Shown here in pieces: positions 16,721 to 25,401 of a DNA stretch of 46,569 nt. The stretch covers positions 1-46,569 of the forward strand of contig JAABTN010000023.1 of assembly GCA_011389895.1 (NCBI GenBank), in the 5' to 3' direction. The notes beneath the pieces were generated by a model. That model was not told where the DNA came from and did no database searches. It saw only the letters and a list, made by a program, of their open reading frames with translations. The translations under genes and the position numbers were made by a program. This DNA comes from Maritimibacter sp. GTDB taxonomy: Bacteria > Pseudomonadota > Alphaproteobacteria > Rhodobacterales > Rhodobacteraceae. Each line of letters opens with the position of its first letter. The first letter of the stretch is position 1.

Positions 16721-17878
16721 ATGCGCAAAGTCTTGTGGGGCCTCGGCCTGATCATTGTCGTGGCGGTCGCCTTGGGCGTCTGGAAACGCGAGAACCTGAC
16801 CCGGCTCATGGCCGTGCAGACCCTGTTTGACGAGGGCCGGATCGTCGAGAACTTCTCGAACATGGACGAGATGTTTCATACCGCGCCCATGAACCGGGGC
16901 GATGGCCCGGTCTCGCCCCTGCCCGCGGGCGACGAGATCACCCTGCCTGAGGACACCGAGGCATGGATGGAGACGCGACAGGTCACGGCGATGGTGGTTC
17001 TGTCGGGCGGCGACATCGTCTATGAAACTTACCTCAAGGGCACCGGGATCGACGACACCCGGATCAGTTGGTCGGTCGCCAAAAGCTTTCTCTCCGCGCT
17101 CATGGGCATCCTGATCGACGAAGGGCAGATTGTATCGCTGGATGACCCGGTGACGACATATGCCCCGGCGCTGGCCGGGTCCGCCTATGACGGGGCCACG
17201 ATCCGGAACGTGGCGCACATGGCCTCGGGCGTGGCCTTTGACGAGGATTACCTCGACTTCTGGTCCGACATCAATCGCATGGGGCGGGTGCTCGCGCTCG
17301 GCGGATCGCTGGATGAATTCACCGCCGGTCTGGAAGAGACACGGGCCGACGCAGGTCAGGAATGGCACTACGTGTCGATGGACACCCACGCGCTTGCAAT
17401 GGTGATGCGGGGGGCGACCGGGCGCAGCATTCCCGACCTGATGGAAGAGAAGATCCTGCAACCCCTCGGGCTGCGGGCCGATCCCCATTACGTGACCGAC
17501 AGCGACGGCAACGCGTTCGTGCTGGGCGGTCTGAACCTGACCACCCGCGATTACGCGCGCTTCGGGCAGATGATCTTGCAAAACGGGCAATGGCAGGGGC
17601 AACAGATCGTGCCCGCCGATTGGGTTGCTGCCTCGACCATCGCCTCTGCACCGACCGCCCCGGGGGCGCGGCAATACGGGCTGCAATGGTGGCTTCCCGC
17701 CGACGCGCGCGTGGGCGAGGTCTTTGCCATCGGGGTCTATGGACAGTATATCTGGATCGACCGCGCGTCGGGCGTGGTCATCGCGATGAATTCCGCCGAT
17801 CGGCTCTTTACCGAACCGGGGGTTTGGGAACAGAATATCGAGAGACTTCGCATGATCACCGGGGTAGCGGCCGAATGA
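16721..17878 (+). CDS. Serine hydrolase, beta-lactamase class C-like
   Basis: A 385-residue membrane-anchored or exported hydrolase. An N-terminal hydrophobic helix (residues 2-22) precedes a class C beta-lactamase/esterase fold with the nucleophile motif SVAK (in ISWSVAKSF). The middle motif appears as YVSMD rather than YxN, and the KTG box is replaced by YGQ (GVYGQYIWIDR), pointing to an esterase or peptidase rather than a true beta-lactamase. The start MRKVLWG follows a GGGAGAA site. It overlaps the next gene (ATGA). The substrate is unknown. Confidence 0.87.
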   Translation: MRKVLWGLGLIIVVAVALGVWKRENLTRLMAVQTLFDEGRIVENFSNMDEMFHTAPMNRGDGPVSPLPAGDEITLPEDTEAWMETRQVTAMVVLSGGDIVYETYLKGTGIDDTRISWSVAKSFLSALMGILIDEGQIVSLDDPVTTYAPALAGSAYDGATIRNVAHMASGVAFDEDYLDFWSDINRMGRVLALGGSLDEFTAGLEETRADAGQEWHYVSMDTHALAMVMRGATGRSIPDLMEEKILQPLGLRADPHYVTDSDGNAFVLGGLNLTTRDYARFGQMILQNGQWQGQQIVPADWVAASTIASAPTAPGARQYGLQWWLPADARVGEVFAIGVYGQYIWIDRASGVVIAMNSADRLFTEPGVWEQNIERLRMITGVAAE

Positions 17879-18249
17879 AACCAGAACCCGATCGCCCGAT
17901 CAACGTGCTTGGCGGCACGCTTTTATCCTGTTCAGACGAACCGAGGACGGGCTATTTCCGCGATGGCTATTGCAACACCTGCGACGCCGATCAGGGCAAT
18001 CACACCGTCTGCGCGGTGATGACCAACGAATTTCTGGCCTACTCGAAATACGTCGGAAACGACTTGTCGACGCCAAGGCCGGAGTTCAATTTCCCCGGTC
18101 TCAAACCCGGCGACCAATGGTGCCTGTGCGCGGCCCGGTTCCTGCAATGCCATGACGAAGGCTGCGCGCCCAATATCCGGCTTGAGGCGACGCATGGCCG
18201 CGCGCTTGAAATCGTGCCGCTGCGTATCCTTGAGCTCTACGCCTTGTAG
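17875..18249 (+). CDS. DUF2237 family protein
   Basis: A 124-residue soluble protein of the small DUF2237 family, with the typical opening NVLGGTLLSCSDEPRTGYFR and later conserved segments HTVCAVMTNEFLAYSK and GDQWCLCAARF. It has six or more cysteines, several in conserved positions. No function is established for the family. It overlaps the serine hydrolase stop by four bases, and its end lies only 15 bp from the convergent trpB. Confidence 0.88.
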   Translation: MKPEPDRPINVLGGTLLSCSDEPRTGYFRDGYCNTCDADQGNHTVCAVMTNEFLAYSKYVGNDLSTPRPEFNFPGLKPGDQWCLCAARFLQCHDEGCAPNIRLEATHGRALEIVPLRILELYAL

Positions 18250-18264
18250 GCCAGCCAGACAGAC

Positions 18265-19500
18265 TTAGTCGGCAAGACCGGCCATATCGGTGCCCAGAGC
18301 CTTTGCCACCGTGAAGATGTCCTTATCCCCCCGACCGCACAGGTTCATGATCATGATGTGATCCTTGGGCAGGGTCGGCGCGATCTTCGTCACATGTGCA
18401 AGCGCATGAGAGGGTTCGAGCGCGGGGATGATCCCCTCGGTCTGGCAGATAAGCTGAAACGCCTCAAGCGCCTCGGTGTCGGTGATCGAAACATATTCCG
18501 CCCGACCCGTGTCATGAAGCCAACTGTGCTCGGGCCCGATGCCGGGGTAATCCAGCCCGGCCGAGATCGAGTGCCCTTCAAGGATCTGGCCATCGTCGTC
18601 TTGCAACAGGTAGGTGCGGTTGCCATGCAGCACGCCAGGCCGCCCGCCGGTGAGCGAGGCGCAATGTTCCATGTCATCGTTCACGCCCTTGCCGCCCGCT
18701 TCGACCCCGATGATGCGCACGTCCTTGTCGTCGAGGAACGGGTAGAACAGGCCCATGGCGTTTGACCCGCCGCCGATGGCGGCGATCACGCTGTCGGGCA
18801 ACCGGCCTTCGGCGGCCAGGATCTGTTCCTTGGCCTCCTTGCCGATGATGGATTGGAAATCGCGCACCATGGCCGGATAGGGATGCGGACCCGCCACCGT
18901 GCCGATGCAATAGAAAGTGTCGCGCACATTCGTTACCCAATCGCGCAGCGCATCGTTCATCGCGTCCTTCAAGGTGCCGCGCCCGGAAGTCACCGGCACG
19001 ACCTCGGCCCCCAGAAGCTTCATCCTGAACACGTTCGGGGCCTGCCGCTCGACATCATGCGCGCCCATGTAGACGATGCATTTCAACCCGAACTTGGCAC
19101 AGACCGTCGCGGTCGCGACGCCATGCTGCCCGGCCCCGGTTTCGGCAATGATGCGGCTCTTGCCCATCCGCCGGGCAAGGATGATCTGACCCAGCACGTT
19201 GTTGATCTTATGCGCGCCGGTATGGTTGAGCTCATCACGCTTGAGATAAACCTTGGCCCCCCCAAGCTCCTCGGTCAGCCGCGCGGCATAATAAAGCGGC
19301 GATGGGCGCCCGACATAATTGGTCCAGAGATCATTCATCTCGTCCCAGAAACTCTGATCGGTCTTGGCCTTCTCATACTCGGCTTCAAGCTCAAGGATCA
19401 GCGGCATCAAGGTCTCGGACACGAAGCGCCCGCCGAAATCGCCGAACCGCCCCTTCTCATCCGGGCCGTTCATGAAAGAATTGAAAAGATCGTCTGCCAT
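18265..19500 (-). CDS. trpB: Tryptophan synthase beta chain
   Basis: Condenses indole with serine to tryptophan using PLP. The 411-residue product shows [19 protein letters not shown], the PLP lysine at residue 98 in [11 protein letters not shown], and the phosphate-binding GGGSNAMG. It is the TrpB1 type that partners TrpA; trpA is not in the window. The start MADDLFNS was chosen over an upstream in-frame one by family length. trpF, usually next door, lies 2.3 kb upstream on the same strand, beyond a plus-strand esterase gene. Confidence 0.97.
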   Translation of the reverse strand: MADDLFNSFMNGPDEKGRFGDFGGRFVSETLMPLILELEAEYEKAKTDQSFWDEMNDLWTNYVGRPSPLYYAARLTEELGGAKVYLKRDELNHTGAHKINNVLGQIILARRMGKSRIIAETGAGQHGVATATVCAKFGLKCIVYMGAHDVERQAPNVFRMKLLGAEVVPVTSGRGTLKDAMNDALRDWVTNVRDTFYCIGTVAGPHPYPAMVRDFQSIIGKEAKEQILAAEGRLPDSVIAAIGGGSNAMGLFYPFLDDKDVRIIGVEAGGKGVNDDMEHCASLTGGRPGVLHGNRTYLLQDDDGQILEGHSISAGLDYPGIGPEHSWLHDTGRAEYVSITDTEALEAFQLICQTEGIIPALEPSHALAHVTKIAPTLPKDHIMIMNLCGRGDKDIFTVAKALGTDMAGLAD

Positions 19501-19605
19501 TGGTGGAGCCTCCGAAAAGTTACGTGTTCCTAGACGCTGCATCTACAGGGCGCAAGAAGCGCGGCGGTCCGGGACGATCAAGAAATCGCTGGCCAAACAG
19601 GTAGT

Positions 19606-19615
19606 TTCCATGGAA
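19606..19615. promoter_or_regulatory. Palindrome in the trpB/esterase divergent region
   Basis: TTCCATGGAA is a perfect ten-base palindrome 46 bp before the esterase ATG, flanked on both sides by TAGTTT. Position and symmetry suit a dimeric regulator site, but the motif is short and no regulator gene is adjacent. Confidence 0.3.
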
Positions 19616-19660
19616 CATAGTTTTTACCCGGTCCGACCGGGCCACCAAAGGGAGGAAATC

Positions 19661-21289
19661 ATGAAACATTTGTTCACCAGCGCCGCTGCGATGACCCTTG
19701 TTCCAATGGGCGCGCTGGCATCGCCTGACGCCTGCAACGCCACGAAGGATATCGCTATTGACGGTGTCACGATCACGCAGGCAAGCTATGCGCCTGCGGG
19801 CGAAGGCAGCCCGCTGGATCATTGCATTGTCCAGGCCCGCATGGCCGAACGCACCGGCACGGACGGTCGCGAATATGCCATCCGGTTCGAGCTGCGCCTG
19901 CCCGACGAATGGTCCGGCGCGCTTGCCCATCAATTCAACGGCGGCAACGACGGCGAAGTCGTGCCCGCATTGGGTCAGATCACCGGGCTTGTCCCTGGCG
20001 ACGGGGCACTTGCACGCGGCATGGCGGTCGTGTCTTCCGACGCGGGCCACGATGGCAAGGCAAACCCCGATGCGGGCCTCGCGGGTGGGAATGTCTTTGG
20101 CTTGGAGTTCGAAGCGCGGCGCGATTATGGCTATGCCGCCGTGCCGCAGGTGCAGGCGGTGGCTGAGGCCTTGACCACCGCCCACTACGGCACCGACATC
20201 ACTCATCGCTACGGGATGGGCACGTCCAATGGCGGACGTCACGCGATGGTCGCGGCCAGCCGGATGGGCGATACCTTTGACGGATTGCTCGCGGGCTATC
20301 CCGGCTTCAACTTGCCTCGCGCGGCTATTCAACACGCCTGGGACGTGCAGAATTTCCTGAGTGTCGGCGACACGCTCCCCACCGCGTTTTCGCGCGAAGA
20401 GATGCAGTTCGTCGGATCACAGGTCCGCGCGGCCTGCGACGCGCTCGATGGGGCCGAGGACACGCTTGTCTTGGACCCGCTCGGCTGTCAGGACGCCTTT
20501 GACCCGATGAACATGGTCTGTTCGGACGGGCAAAACAGCGAATGCCTTCCGCGCGACAAGGTCGAGGCGCTCATTGCGATCCATGACGGGCCGACCAACA
20601 GCGCCGGCGAGGCTTTGTATAGCGACTGGCCCTGGGATCCGGGCATTGCCTCGGGCGGCTGGCGTTTCTGGAAGCTCGAAAGCCCCATTCCGCCGTGGGA
20701 GCAGCAGCCGTTGATCGCGGTCATGGGGGCCGGGTCGTTGGCGCAGGTGTTCTCGACCCCCCCGACCGAGGTGGGCGGCACACCTGCTGAGCTACAGGAG
20801 TTCCTCGTGGATTATGATTTCGATGCCCAAGGGCCTCGCGTCACCGCGACCTCCGACGCCTTCCCCGAAAGCGCGGTCGAGATCATGACACCCCCGGACA
20901 TGGACGATCCCATGCTGACCGAGTTCGTTGAATCCGGCGGCAAGATGGTGATCTTTCATGGCACGGCGGACCCGGTCTTCTCGTTCCTCGACACGGTCAA
21001 TTGGTATGACCGCTTGTCGCAAAACCTTGGCGACGCAACCCGTGATCATGTCGTGCTCTACCCGGTTCCGGGGATGCAGCATGGTCAGGGCGGCCCGGCG
21101 GCAGACAGCTTTGACCTGCTGACCGTATTGACCGAGTGGGTCGAGACGGGGGAAGCCCCTGCGCCGGTGAAGGCCAAGGTGCGCGACGACAATGAGGAAG
21201 CGGACGAGACCGTTCGCGGCCAAATGCGCCCGCTCTGTCTCTATCCACAGATCGCAATGGCAGAAGGCGAAAGCATTTCCTGCCAGTAG
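19661..21289 (+). CDS. Tannase/feruloyl esterase-family hydrolase (exported)
   Basis: A 542-residue alpha/beta hydrolase of the tannase/feruloyl esterase family. It has a signal peptide (residues 1-20, ending GALA|SP), the nucleophile motif GTSNGGRH, a late acid in HGTADPVFSFLDTVNWYD and the catalytic His in GMQHGQGG. The two cysteines that bracket the Ser-His pair in this family have counterparts in the sequence. The likely role is periplasmic ester cleavage of plant phenolics or MHET-like esters; the substrate is inferred. An ideal GGAGG site precedes the ATG. The gene sits between trpB and trpF on the opposite strand. Confidence 0.88.
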   Translation: MKHLFTSAAAMTLVPMGALASPDACNATKDIAIDGVTITQASYAPAGEGSPLDHCIVQARMAERTGTDGREYAIRFELRLPDEWSGALAHQFNGGNDGEVVPALGQITGLVPGDGALARGMAVVSSDAGHDGKANPDAGLAGGNVFGLEFEARRDYGYAAVPQVQAVAEALTTAHYGTDITHRYGMGTSNGGRHAMVAASRMGDTFDGLLAGYPGFNLPRAAIQHAWDVQNFLSVGDTLPTAFSREEMQFVGSQVRAACDALDGAEDTLVLDPLGCQDAFDPMNMVCSDGQNSECLPRDKVEALIAIHDGPTNSAGEALYSDWPWDPGIASGGWRFWKLESPIPPWEQQPLIAVMGAGSLAQVFSTPPTEVGGTPAELQEFLVDYDFDAQGPRVTATSDAFPESAVEIMTPPDMDDPMLTEFVESGGKMVIFHGTADPVFSFLDTVNWYDRLSQNLGDATRDHVVLYPVPGMQHGQGGPAADSFDLLTVLTEWVETGEAPAPVKAKVRDDNEEADETVRGQMRPLCLYPQIAMAEGESISCQ

Positions 21290-21303
21290 GCGAGACAACA
21301 GCG

Positions 21304-21333
21304 CGCGTCCGCCGGCACCGGCGGGCGCGTTTT
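21304..21333 (+). terminator. Intrinsic terminator after the esterase gene
   Basis: An 11-pair stem (CGCGTCCGCCG with CGGCGGGCGCG, one U-G pair) with a four-base loop is followed by TTTTC, 14 bases after the esterase stop. It also touches the end of the convergent small gene. Confidence 0.82.
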
Positions 21334-21713
21334 CACCGCACCGTCAACGGGGCCCGAGGGGCAGCGAGCCGGACCGGCGCATCGTTGCAGAAGATCACGA
21401 GTGTATCGCCGTTCTCAATGGCCTGAAATCCGCGTCGGCGCACTTCGGTCAGAAAAAGGTCGCGCCCGACGATCCGCTCAACATCCGACACGCGCCGCTT
21501 GATCACGCCGCCCTTGCGCGCGGTGGGGCAAGAAAACGCCTGTTCCATCCAGAGCTCAGGCGCATCTTGCCTGTTGTCCGTCTCGGTCACAGGGGTCGGC
21601 ACAGAAGCCAGCACAGGGTTGGAACCCGGATACAGGATTGGGTAAAGGGCCGGATCAGGGGCGAATTCCGGGTCCGGGGCGAAGGCGGAGCAATATGCAA
21701 TCTTGTGGTCCAT
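21333..21713 (-). CDS. Conserved hypothetical protein downstream of trpF
   Basis: A 126-residue protein beginning MDHKIAYCSAFAPDPEFAPD, with a Pro/Asp-rich N-terminus and a basic C-terminal half (KGGVIKRRVSDVERIVGRDL). No known domain is recognised and no signal peptide is evident. It follows trpF by 70 bp in the same direction, so it may be the last gene of the ihfB-lapA-trpF unit. I cannot assign a function. Confidence 0.7.
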   Translation of the reverse strand: MDHKIAYCSAFAPDPEFAPDPALYPILYPGSNPVLASVPTPVTETDNRQDAPELWMEQAFSCPTARKGGVIKRRVSDVERIVGRDLFLTEVRRRGFQAIENGDTLVIFCNDAPVRLAAPRAPLTVR

Positions 21714-21783
21714 CTGGGAACCCTGGAGCGATTCTGGTGAACACGCGGTTAAGGACGGCGCGCCTGCGCGCCACGACCCCGGC

Positions 21784-22422
21784 TTAGCCGGCTGCGTCGA
21801 TGAAGGCCTGCATAAGCCCCGCGTCCTTGACCCCCGGTGCGCTTTCCACGCCCGACGCGGTGTCGACCTGCCGCGCGCCGGTCAACCGAACCGCGAGCGC
21901 GACATTCGCGGGGGTCAGCCCCCCGGCCAGCATCCATGGCACGGTCCAATGACGTCCTTGCAAGAGCGTCCAGTCAAACGGCACCCCGTTACCCCCCGGA
22001 AGCGCGGCCCCCTTGGGCGCCTTGGCATCGACCAGAAGCTGGTCGGCCACATCCGCGTAATCATCAAGCTTCGCGATATCTTCAGGCCCGGCGACGCCCA
22101 CGACCTTCATCACCGGAAGACCGTAGCGAGCGCGTATTTCGGCCACGCGGTCCGGGCTTTCCTGCCCATGAAGCTGGATCATGTCGATCGGGGCCTTGCC
22201 GGTGATCTCATCCAGAAGCGCATCGTCCGGGTTGACCACGAGCGCGACCTTGGCCACCCCCGGCGCCACCTCGGCGCCAAGCCGGGCGCAGGTTTCCGGA
22301 TCGACGTAGCGTGGCGATTTGGGGAAGAAATTGAAGCCAAGATACCGCGCGCCCGCCGCGACGGCGGCGGCAACGTGATCGGGCTGCGTCAGCCCACAGA
22401 TTTTGACCGATACCTGAGCCAT
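21784..22422 (-). CDS. trpF: Phosphoribosylanthranilate isomerase
   Basis: Catalyses the third step of tryptophan synthesis, an Amadori rearrangement. The 212-residue TIM barrel opens [14 protein letters not shown] with the catalytic Cys, has [16 protein letters not shown] in mid-protein and ends with [15 protein letters not shown] and the phosphate-binding [14 protein letters not shown] with the catalytic Asp. It follows lapA by nine bases, in the common alphaproteobacterial order ihfB-lapA-trpF. Confidence 0.96.
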   Translation of the reverse strand: MAQVSVKICGLTQPDHVAAAVAAGARYLGFNFFPKSPRYVDPETCARLGAEVAPGVAKVALVVNPDDALLDEITGKAPIDMIQLHGQESPDRVAEIRARYGLPVMKVVGVAGPEDIAKLDDYADVADQLLVDAKAPKGAALPGGNGVPFDWTLLQGRHWTVPWMLAGGLTPANVALAVRLTGARQVDTASGVESAPGVKDAGLMQAFIDAAG

Positions 22423-22431
22423 GCGCGCGTC

Positions 22432-22782
22432 TTAGCGCCCATCCTCCAGAAGCGCCAGAACATCGTCGCCCGGCTTGGCCCTGTCCCGCTTGAGATCCTG
22501 CACTTCGTGGGCGAGCTTCACCGCCGCCTTGCGGGCCCGGGCCCCTTCCGCGCGCAGCTTGTGCTCACGCAGCCATTCCCAGACAAAGCCGATCATCACC
22601 CCGGCGATGATTGCGGCAAAGATCACGACGAACAGCGGCAGGTTGACCGACCAGCTCCAGCCAAGGAACCCGGCCAGCTCTTCCGGCAAGAGCCGCAAGA
22701 GAACCTGGTCGCGATTGGCAAGCGCCACGGTGATCAACACAACGGCCAACGCGGCAAGAAACGCGTAGCGGATGTAACGCAT
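22432..22782 (-). CDS. lapA: LapA family protein (DUF1049)
   Basis: A 116-residue inner-membrane protein with two membrane helices (about residues 4-22 and 44-68) and a charged coiled-coil tail (HKLRAEGARARKAAVKLAHE). This matches LapA/YciS, which works with LapB in lipopolysaccharide assembly in enterics; that role is not established in this group. It lies between ihfB and trpF with short gaps. Confidence 0.82.
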   Translation of the reverse strand: MRYIRYAFLAALAVVLITVALANRDQVLLRLLPEELAGFLGWSWSVNLPLFVVIFAAIIAGVMIGFVWEWLREHKLRAEGARARKAAVKLAHEVQDLKRDRAKPGDDVLALLEDGR

Positions 22783-22795
22783 GGAGGAGGACCTT

Positions 22796-23077
22796 TCAGT
22801 TCCCGTTCAAACGGTCGCGCAGCAGTTTGCCGGTCTTGAAGAAGGGCACATGTTTCTCTTCGACCTGAACCGATTCCCCGGTGCGCGGGTTTCGCCCCAC
22901 CCTGGCATCGCGCTGCTTCACGGAAAACGCGCCGAAACCGCGCAGTTCCACACGGTCGCCGCGCGCCATGGCTTCGATGACTTCCTCGAAAATAGTGTTC
23001 ACGATCCGCTCGACATCCCGCTGATACAGGTGCGGATTCTCGTCGGCGATTTTCTGAATAAGCTCAGACCGGATCAT
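22796..23077 (-). CDS. ihfB: Integration host factor, beta subunit
   Basis: A 93-residue HU/IHF-family DNA-bending protein. It starts [20 protein letters not shown], has the signature region [20 protein letters not shown] and the minor-groove intercalating Pro in [10 protein letters not shown]. The frame stays open about 50 codons upstream, but the family starts at this Met. The leader contains a ten-base inverted repeat (23103-23154), a candidate for autoregulation. Confidence 0.95.
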   Translation of the reverse strand: MIRSELIQKIADENPHLYQRDVERIVNTIFEEVIEAMARGDRVELRGFGAFSVKQRDARVGRNPRTGESVQVEEKHVPFFKTGKLLRDRLNGN

Positions 23078-23340
23078 CCAGTATCCCCCCGAAGGACATG
23101 TCGGCACCTTTGGCAGCGCGCCGTTACAACCACGACTATACGGGCAAAGGTGCCACCGGGAAACCGTTCTTACAAGCGAGCACCGCGCAATTTGCGCGCA
23201 TTCCGCCGGTTTTTTCATGTAAATCCACACCTTTAGGTGGGATCTTTCCCGATCAAATGCGGCGGGGATCAGCCGAACACCAGCGCCGCGACATGATTCG
23301 CGTTATGGGGGTGGAGTTTTCCAGACAGCCCCAAGCCATG
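23078..23340. promoter_or_regulatory. ihfB leader region with inverted-repeat motif
   Basis: This stretch between rpsA and ihfB holds no supported gene. It contains a perfect ten-base inverted repeat, GGCACCTTTG (23103-23112) and CAAAGGTGCC (23145-23154), separated by 32 bases, and a related CACCTTTAGGTG palindrome near 23230. These could be an operator or an RNA stem in the ihfB leader. A convincing promoter was not identified. Confidence 0.4.
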
Positions 23341-23371
23341 AAAAAACGGCCCCGGAGCGCTCCGGGGCCGT
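23341..23371 (-). terminator. Intrinsic terminator after rpsA
   Basis: A perfect 26-base palindrome (23346-23371, arms of 13 bases) is followed on the minus strand by six T, 29 bases after the rpsA stop. This is a strong rho-independent terminator. Confidence 0.92.
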
Positions 23372-23400
23372 TCGTGTTTCTAACCGTGAGGCAAGACGTC

Positions 23401-25083
23401 TTATTCGTCGTCTTTCTTCAGGGCAGCGCCAAGGATATCGCCCAGCGACGCACCGGAATCGGACGAGCCGAACTGTTCCACGGCCTCTTTTTCTTCCGCG
23501 ATCTCGCGGGCCTTGATCGACAGGCCAAGGCGGCGCGATTTCGCATCCACGTTGGTCACGCGCACGTCGATATGGTCCCCGATCTGGAAACGCTCGGGGC
23601 GCTGCTCGGCACGATCACGCGACAGGTCGGAGCGGCGGATGAAGGATTTCATGCCTTCGTATTCCACCTCGATGCCACCGTCTTCGATCGCGGTCACGTT
23701 CACGGTGATGATCTGGCCGCGCTTCACGCCACCCACCGCTTCGGCAAAGGGATCGCCATCGAGCGCCTTGATCGAGAGCGAGATACGCTCCTTATCGGTG
23801 TCCACCTCGGTGACGACGGCTTTGACCACGTCGCCCTTCTGGAAGGACTGGATGGCCTCTTCGCCGCGCTGGTCCCAGCTGATGTCGGAGAGGTGAACCA
23901 TGCCGTCGATGTCGTCGTCGAGACCGATGAACAGACCAAACTCGGTGATGTTCTTGACCTCGCCTTCGACCTGCGTGCCCTCGGGGTGGGTCTCGGAGAA
24001 GACCTCCCACGGGTTGCGCATGGTCTGCTTGAGACCAAGGGAAACGCGACGTTTCGCCGGGTCGATTTCAAGCACCATGACCTCAACCTCTTGCGAGGTG
24101 GACACGATCTTGCCGGGATGGACGTTCTTCTTGGTCCACGACATCTCGGACACGTGGACGAGACCTTCGACACCCGCTTCAAGCTCGACGAACGCACCGT
24201 AGTCGGTGATGTTCGTGACGCGGCCCTTGTGGACCGTCTCAAGCGGATACTTGGTCGCGACCAGATCCCACGGATCTTCCTGAAGCTGCTTCAGGCCGAG
24301 CGAGATGCGGTGCGTTTCCTTGTTGATCTTGATCACCTGCACCTTGATCGTCTCGCCGATGGCAAGGATCTCGGACGGGTGGTTCACACGGCGCCAGGCC
24401 ATGTCGGTGACGTGCAGAAGGCCGTCGACACCGCCAAGGTCCACGAAGGCCCCGTATTCGGTGATGTTCTTGACCACACCGTCCACGGCGTCGCCTTCCG
24501 ACAGCTTGCCGATCACCTCGGCGCGCTGCTCGGCACGGCTTTCTTCCAGAATGGCGCGGCGCGACACGACAATGTTGCCACGGCGGCGATCCATCTTGAG
24601 AATCTGGAACGGCTGCTTGAGACCCATGAGCGGGCCCGCGTCACGCACCGGGCGCACATCGACCTGGCTACCGGGCAGGAAGGCCACGGCACCGCCGAGA
24701 TCGACGGTGAAGCCGCCCTTGACCCGACCGAAGATCGCGCCTTCGACGCGAAGCTCGTCGGCGTAGGCCTTTTCCAGACGGTCCCAGGCTTCTTCGCGGC
24801 GGGCCATCTCGCGCGAGATGACAGCTTCGCCACGGGCGTTCTCGGCGGCACGCAGATACACCTCGACTTCGTCGCCGACCGAAATGTCAGGCGCTTCACC
24901 GGGGTTTGCGAATTCCTTGAGCTCGACACGGCCTTCCATCTTGTAGCCGACGTCGATGATGGCTTGTCCCGCTTCAATCGCGATGACCTTGCCTTTGACA
25001 ACAGAGCCCTCGTCGGGCGTGTCCATTTCGAGACTTTCGTTAAGGAGGGCCTCGAATTCCTCCATAGATGCATTGGCGCTCAT
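23401..25083 (-). CDS. rpsA: 30S ribosomal protein S1
   Basis: A 560-residue protein with six S1 (OB-fold) domains that recruits mRNA to the 30S subunit. Repeated signatures are visible, including VVKNITEYGAFVDLGGVDGL, RVTNITDYGAFVELEAGVEG and VKNITEFGLFIGLDDDIDG. The two N-terminal domains are degenerate and bind the ribosome. The start MSANASMEEFEALLNESL follows AAAGGAA. It ends in an acidic tail (KKDDE). cmk, normally adjacent, is 1.5 kb upstream beyond a plus-strand gene. A group of hairpins lies in the upstream region (25240-25331). Confidence 0.97.
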   Translation of the reverse strand: MSANASMEEFEALLNESLEMDTPDEGSVVKGKVIAIEAGQAIIDVGYKMEGRVELKEFANPGEAPDISVGDEVEVYLRAAENARGEAVISREMARREEAWDRLEKAYADELRVEGAIFGRVKGGFTVDLGGAVAFLPGSQVDVRPVRDAGPLMGLKQPFQILKMDRRRGNIVVSRRAILEESRAEQRAEVIGKLSEGDAVDGVVKNITEYGAFVDLGGVDGLLHVTDMAWRRVNHPSEILAIGETIKVQVIKINKETHRISLGLKQLQEDPWDLVATKYPLETVHKGRVTNITDYGAFVELEAGVEGLVHVSEMSWTKKNVHPGKIVSTSQEVEVMVLEIDPAKRRVSLGLKQTMRNPWEVFSETHPEGTQVEGEVKNITEFGLFIGLDDDIDGMVHLSDISWDQRGEEAIQSFQKGDVVKAVVTEVDTDKERISLSIKALDGDPFAEAVGGVKRGQIITVNVTAIEDGGIEVEYEGMKSFIRRSDLSRDRAEQRPERFQIGDHIDVRVTNVDAKSRRLGLSIKAREIAEEKEAVEQFGSSDSGASLGDILGAALKKDDE

Positions 25084-25239
25084 AAGCGTTAAGGTTCCTT
25101 TACAGATCGTATTCGGGCCACACGGTTGTCTCCGCGGGTCTTGGGGTTTCGTTGGTCCGGCAGGGCCGTTTCGAAAACAAAGAGGGCCGGTTGCCCGACC
25201 CTGCTCGCTCTTTGATCTCCGACTTTCCGCCGTGTTGAC

Positions 25240-25331
25240 GGGGCGGGAATACGCCCCGAACCCCTGTTTGGCAAGGGGTTTCACGCGTTGCGGGCGTGAA
25301 ATGACCTGCTTTTCGCCCCCGAATCGGGGGA
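25240..25331. other. Cluster of four short hairpins upstream of rpsA
   Basis: Within the 318-bp gap between rpsA and the sulfotransferase gene, four consecutive inverted repeats occur: GGGGCG/CGCCCC (25240-25257), AACCCCT/AGGGGTT (25259-25281), TTTCACGC/GCGTGAAA (25279-25302) and CCCCCGA/TCGGGGG (25316-25331). They could be an rpsA 5' leader structure, as autoregulation by S1 is known in E. coli, or a regulatory region for the plus-strand gene. No other gene is supported in the gap. Confidence 0.4.
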
Positions 25332-25401
25332 TTCGCGCGTTTTGGTTGGGGCGTCGACCACAACGCCGGGGGTTTTGACTTCGCCACGGGCCTGTGCCCT
25401 C

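Noticed and set aside
23078-23230. In-frame extension of ihfB by about 50 codons, including an upstream ATG
   Set aside because: IHF beta proteins start at the MIRSELI Met; the extension has no family match and the stretch holds inverted repeats. A short upstream frame cannot be fully excluded.
23098-25092. A 664-codon plus-strand frame opposite rpsA
   Set aside because: It mirrors the rpsA codon pattern, lacks a ribosome-binding site and shows no protein motif.
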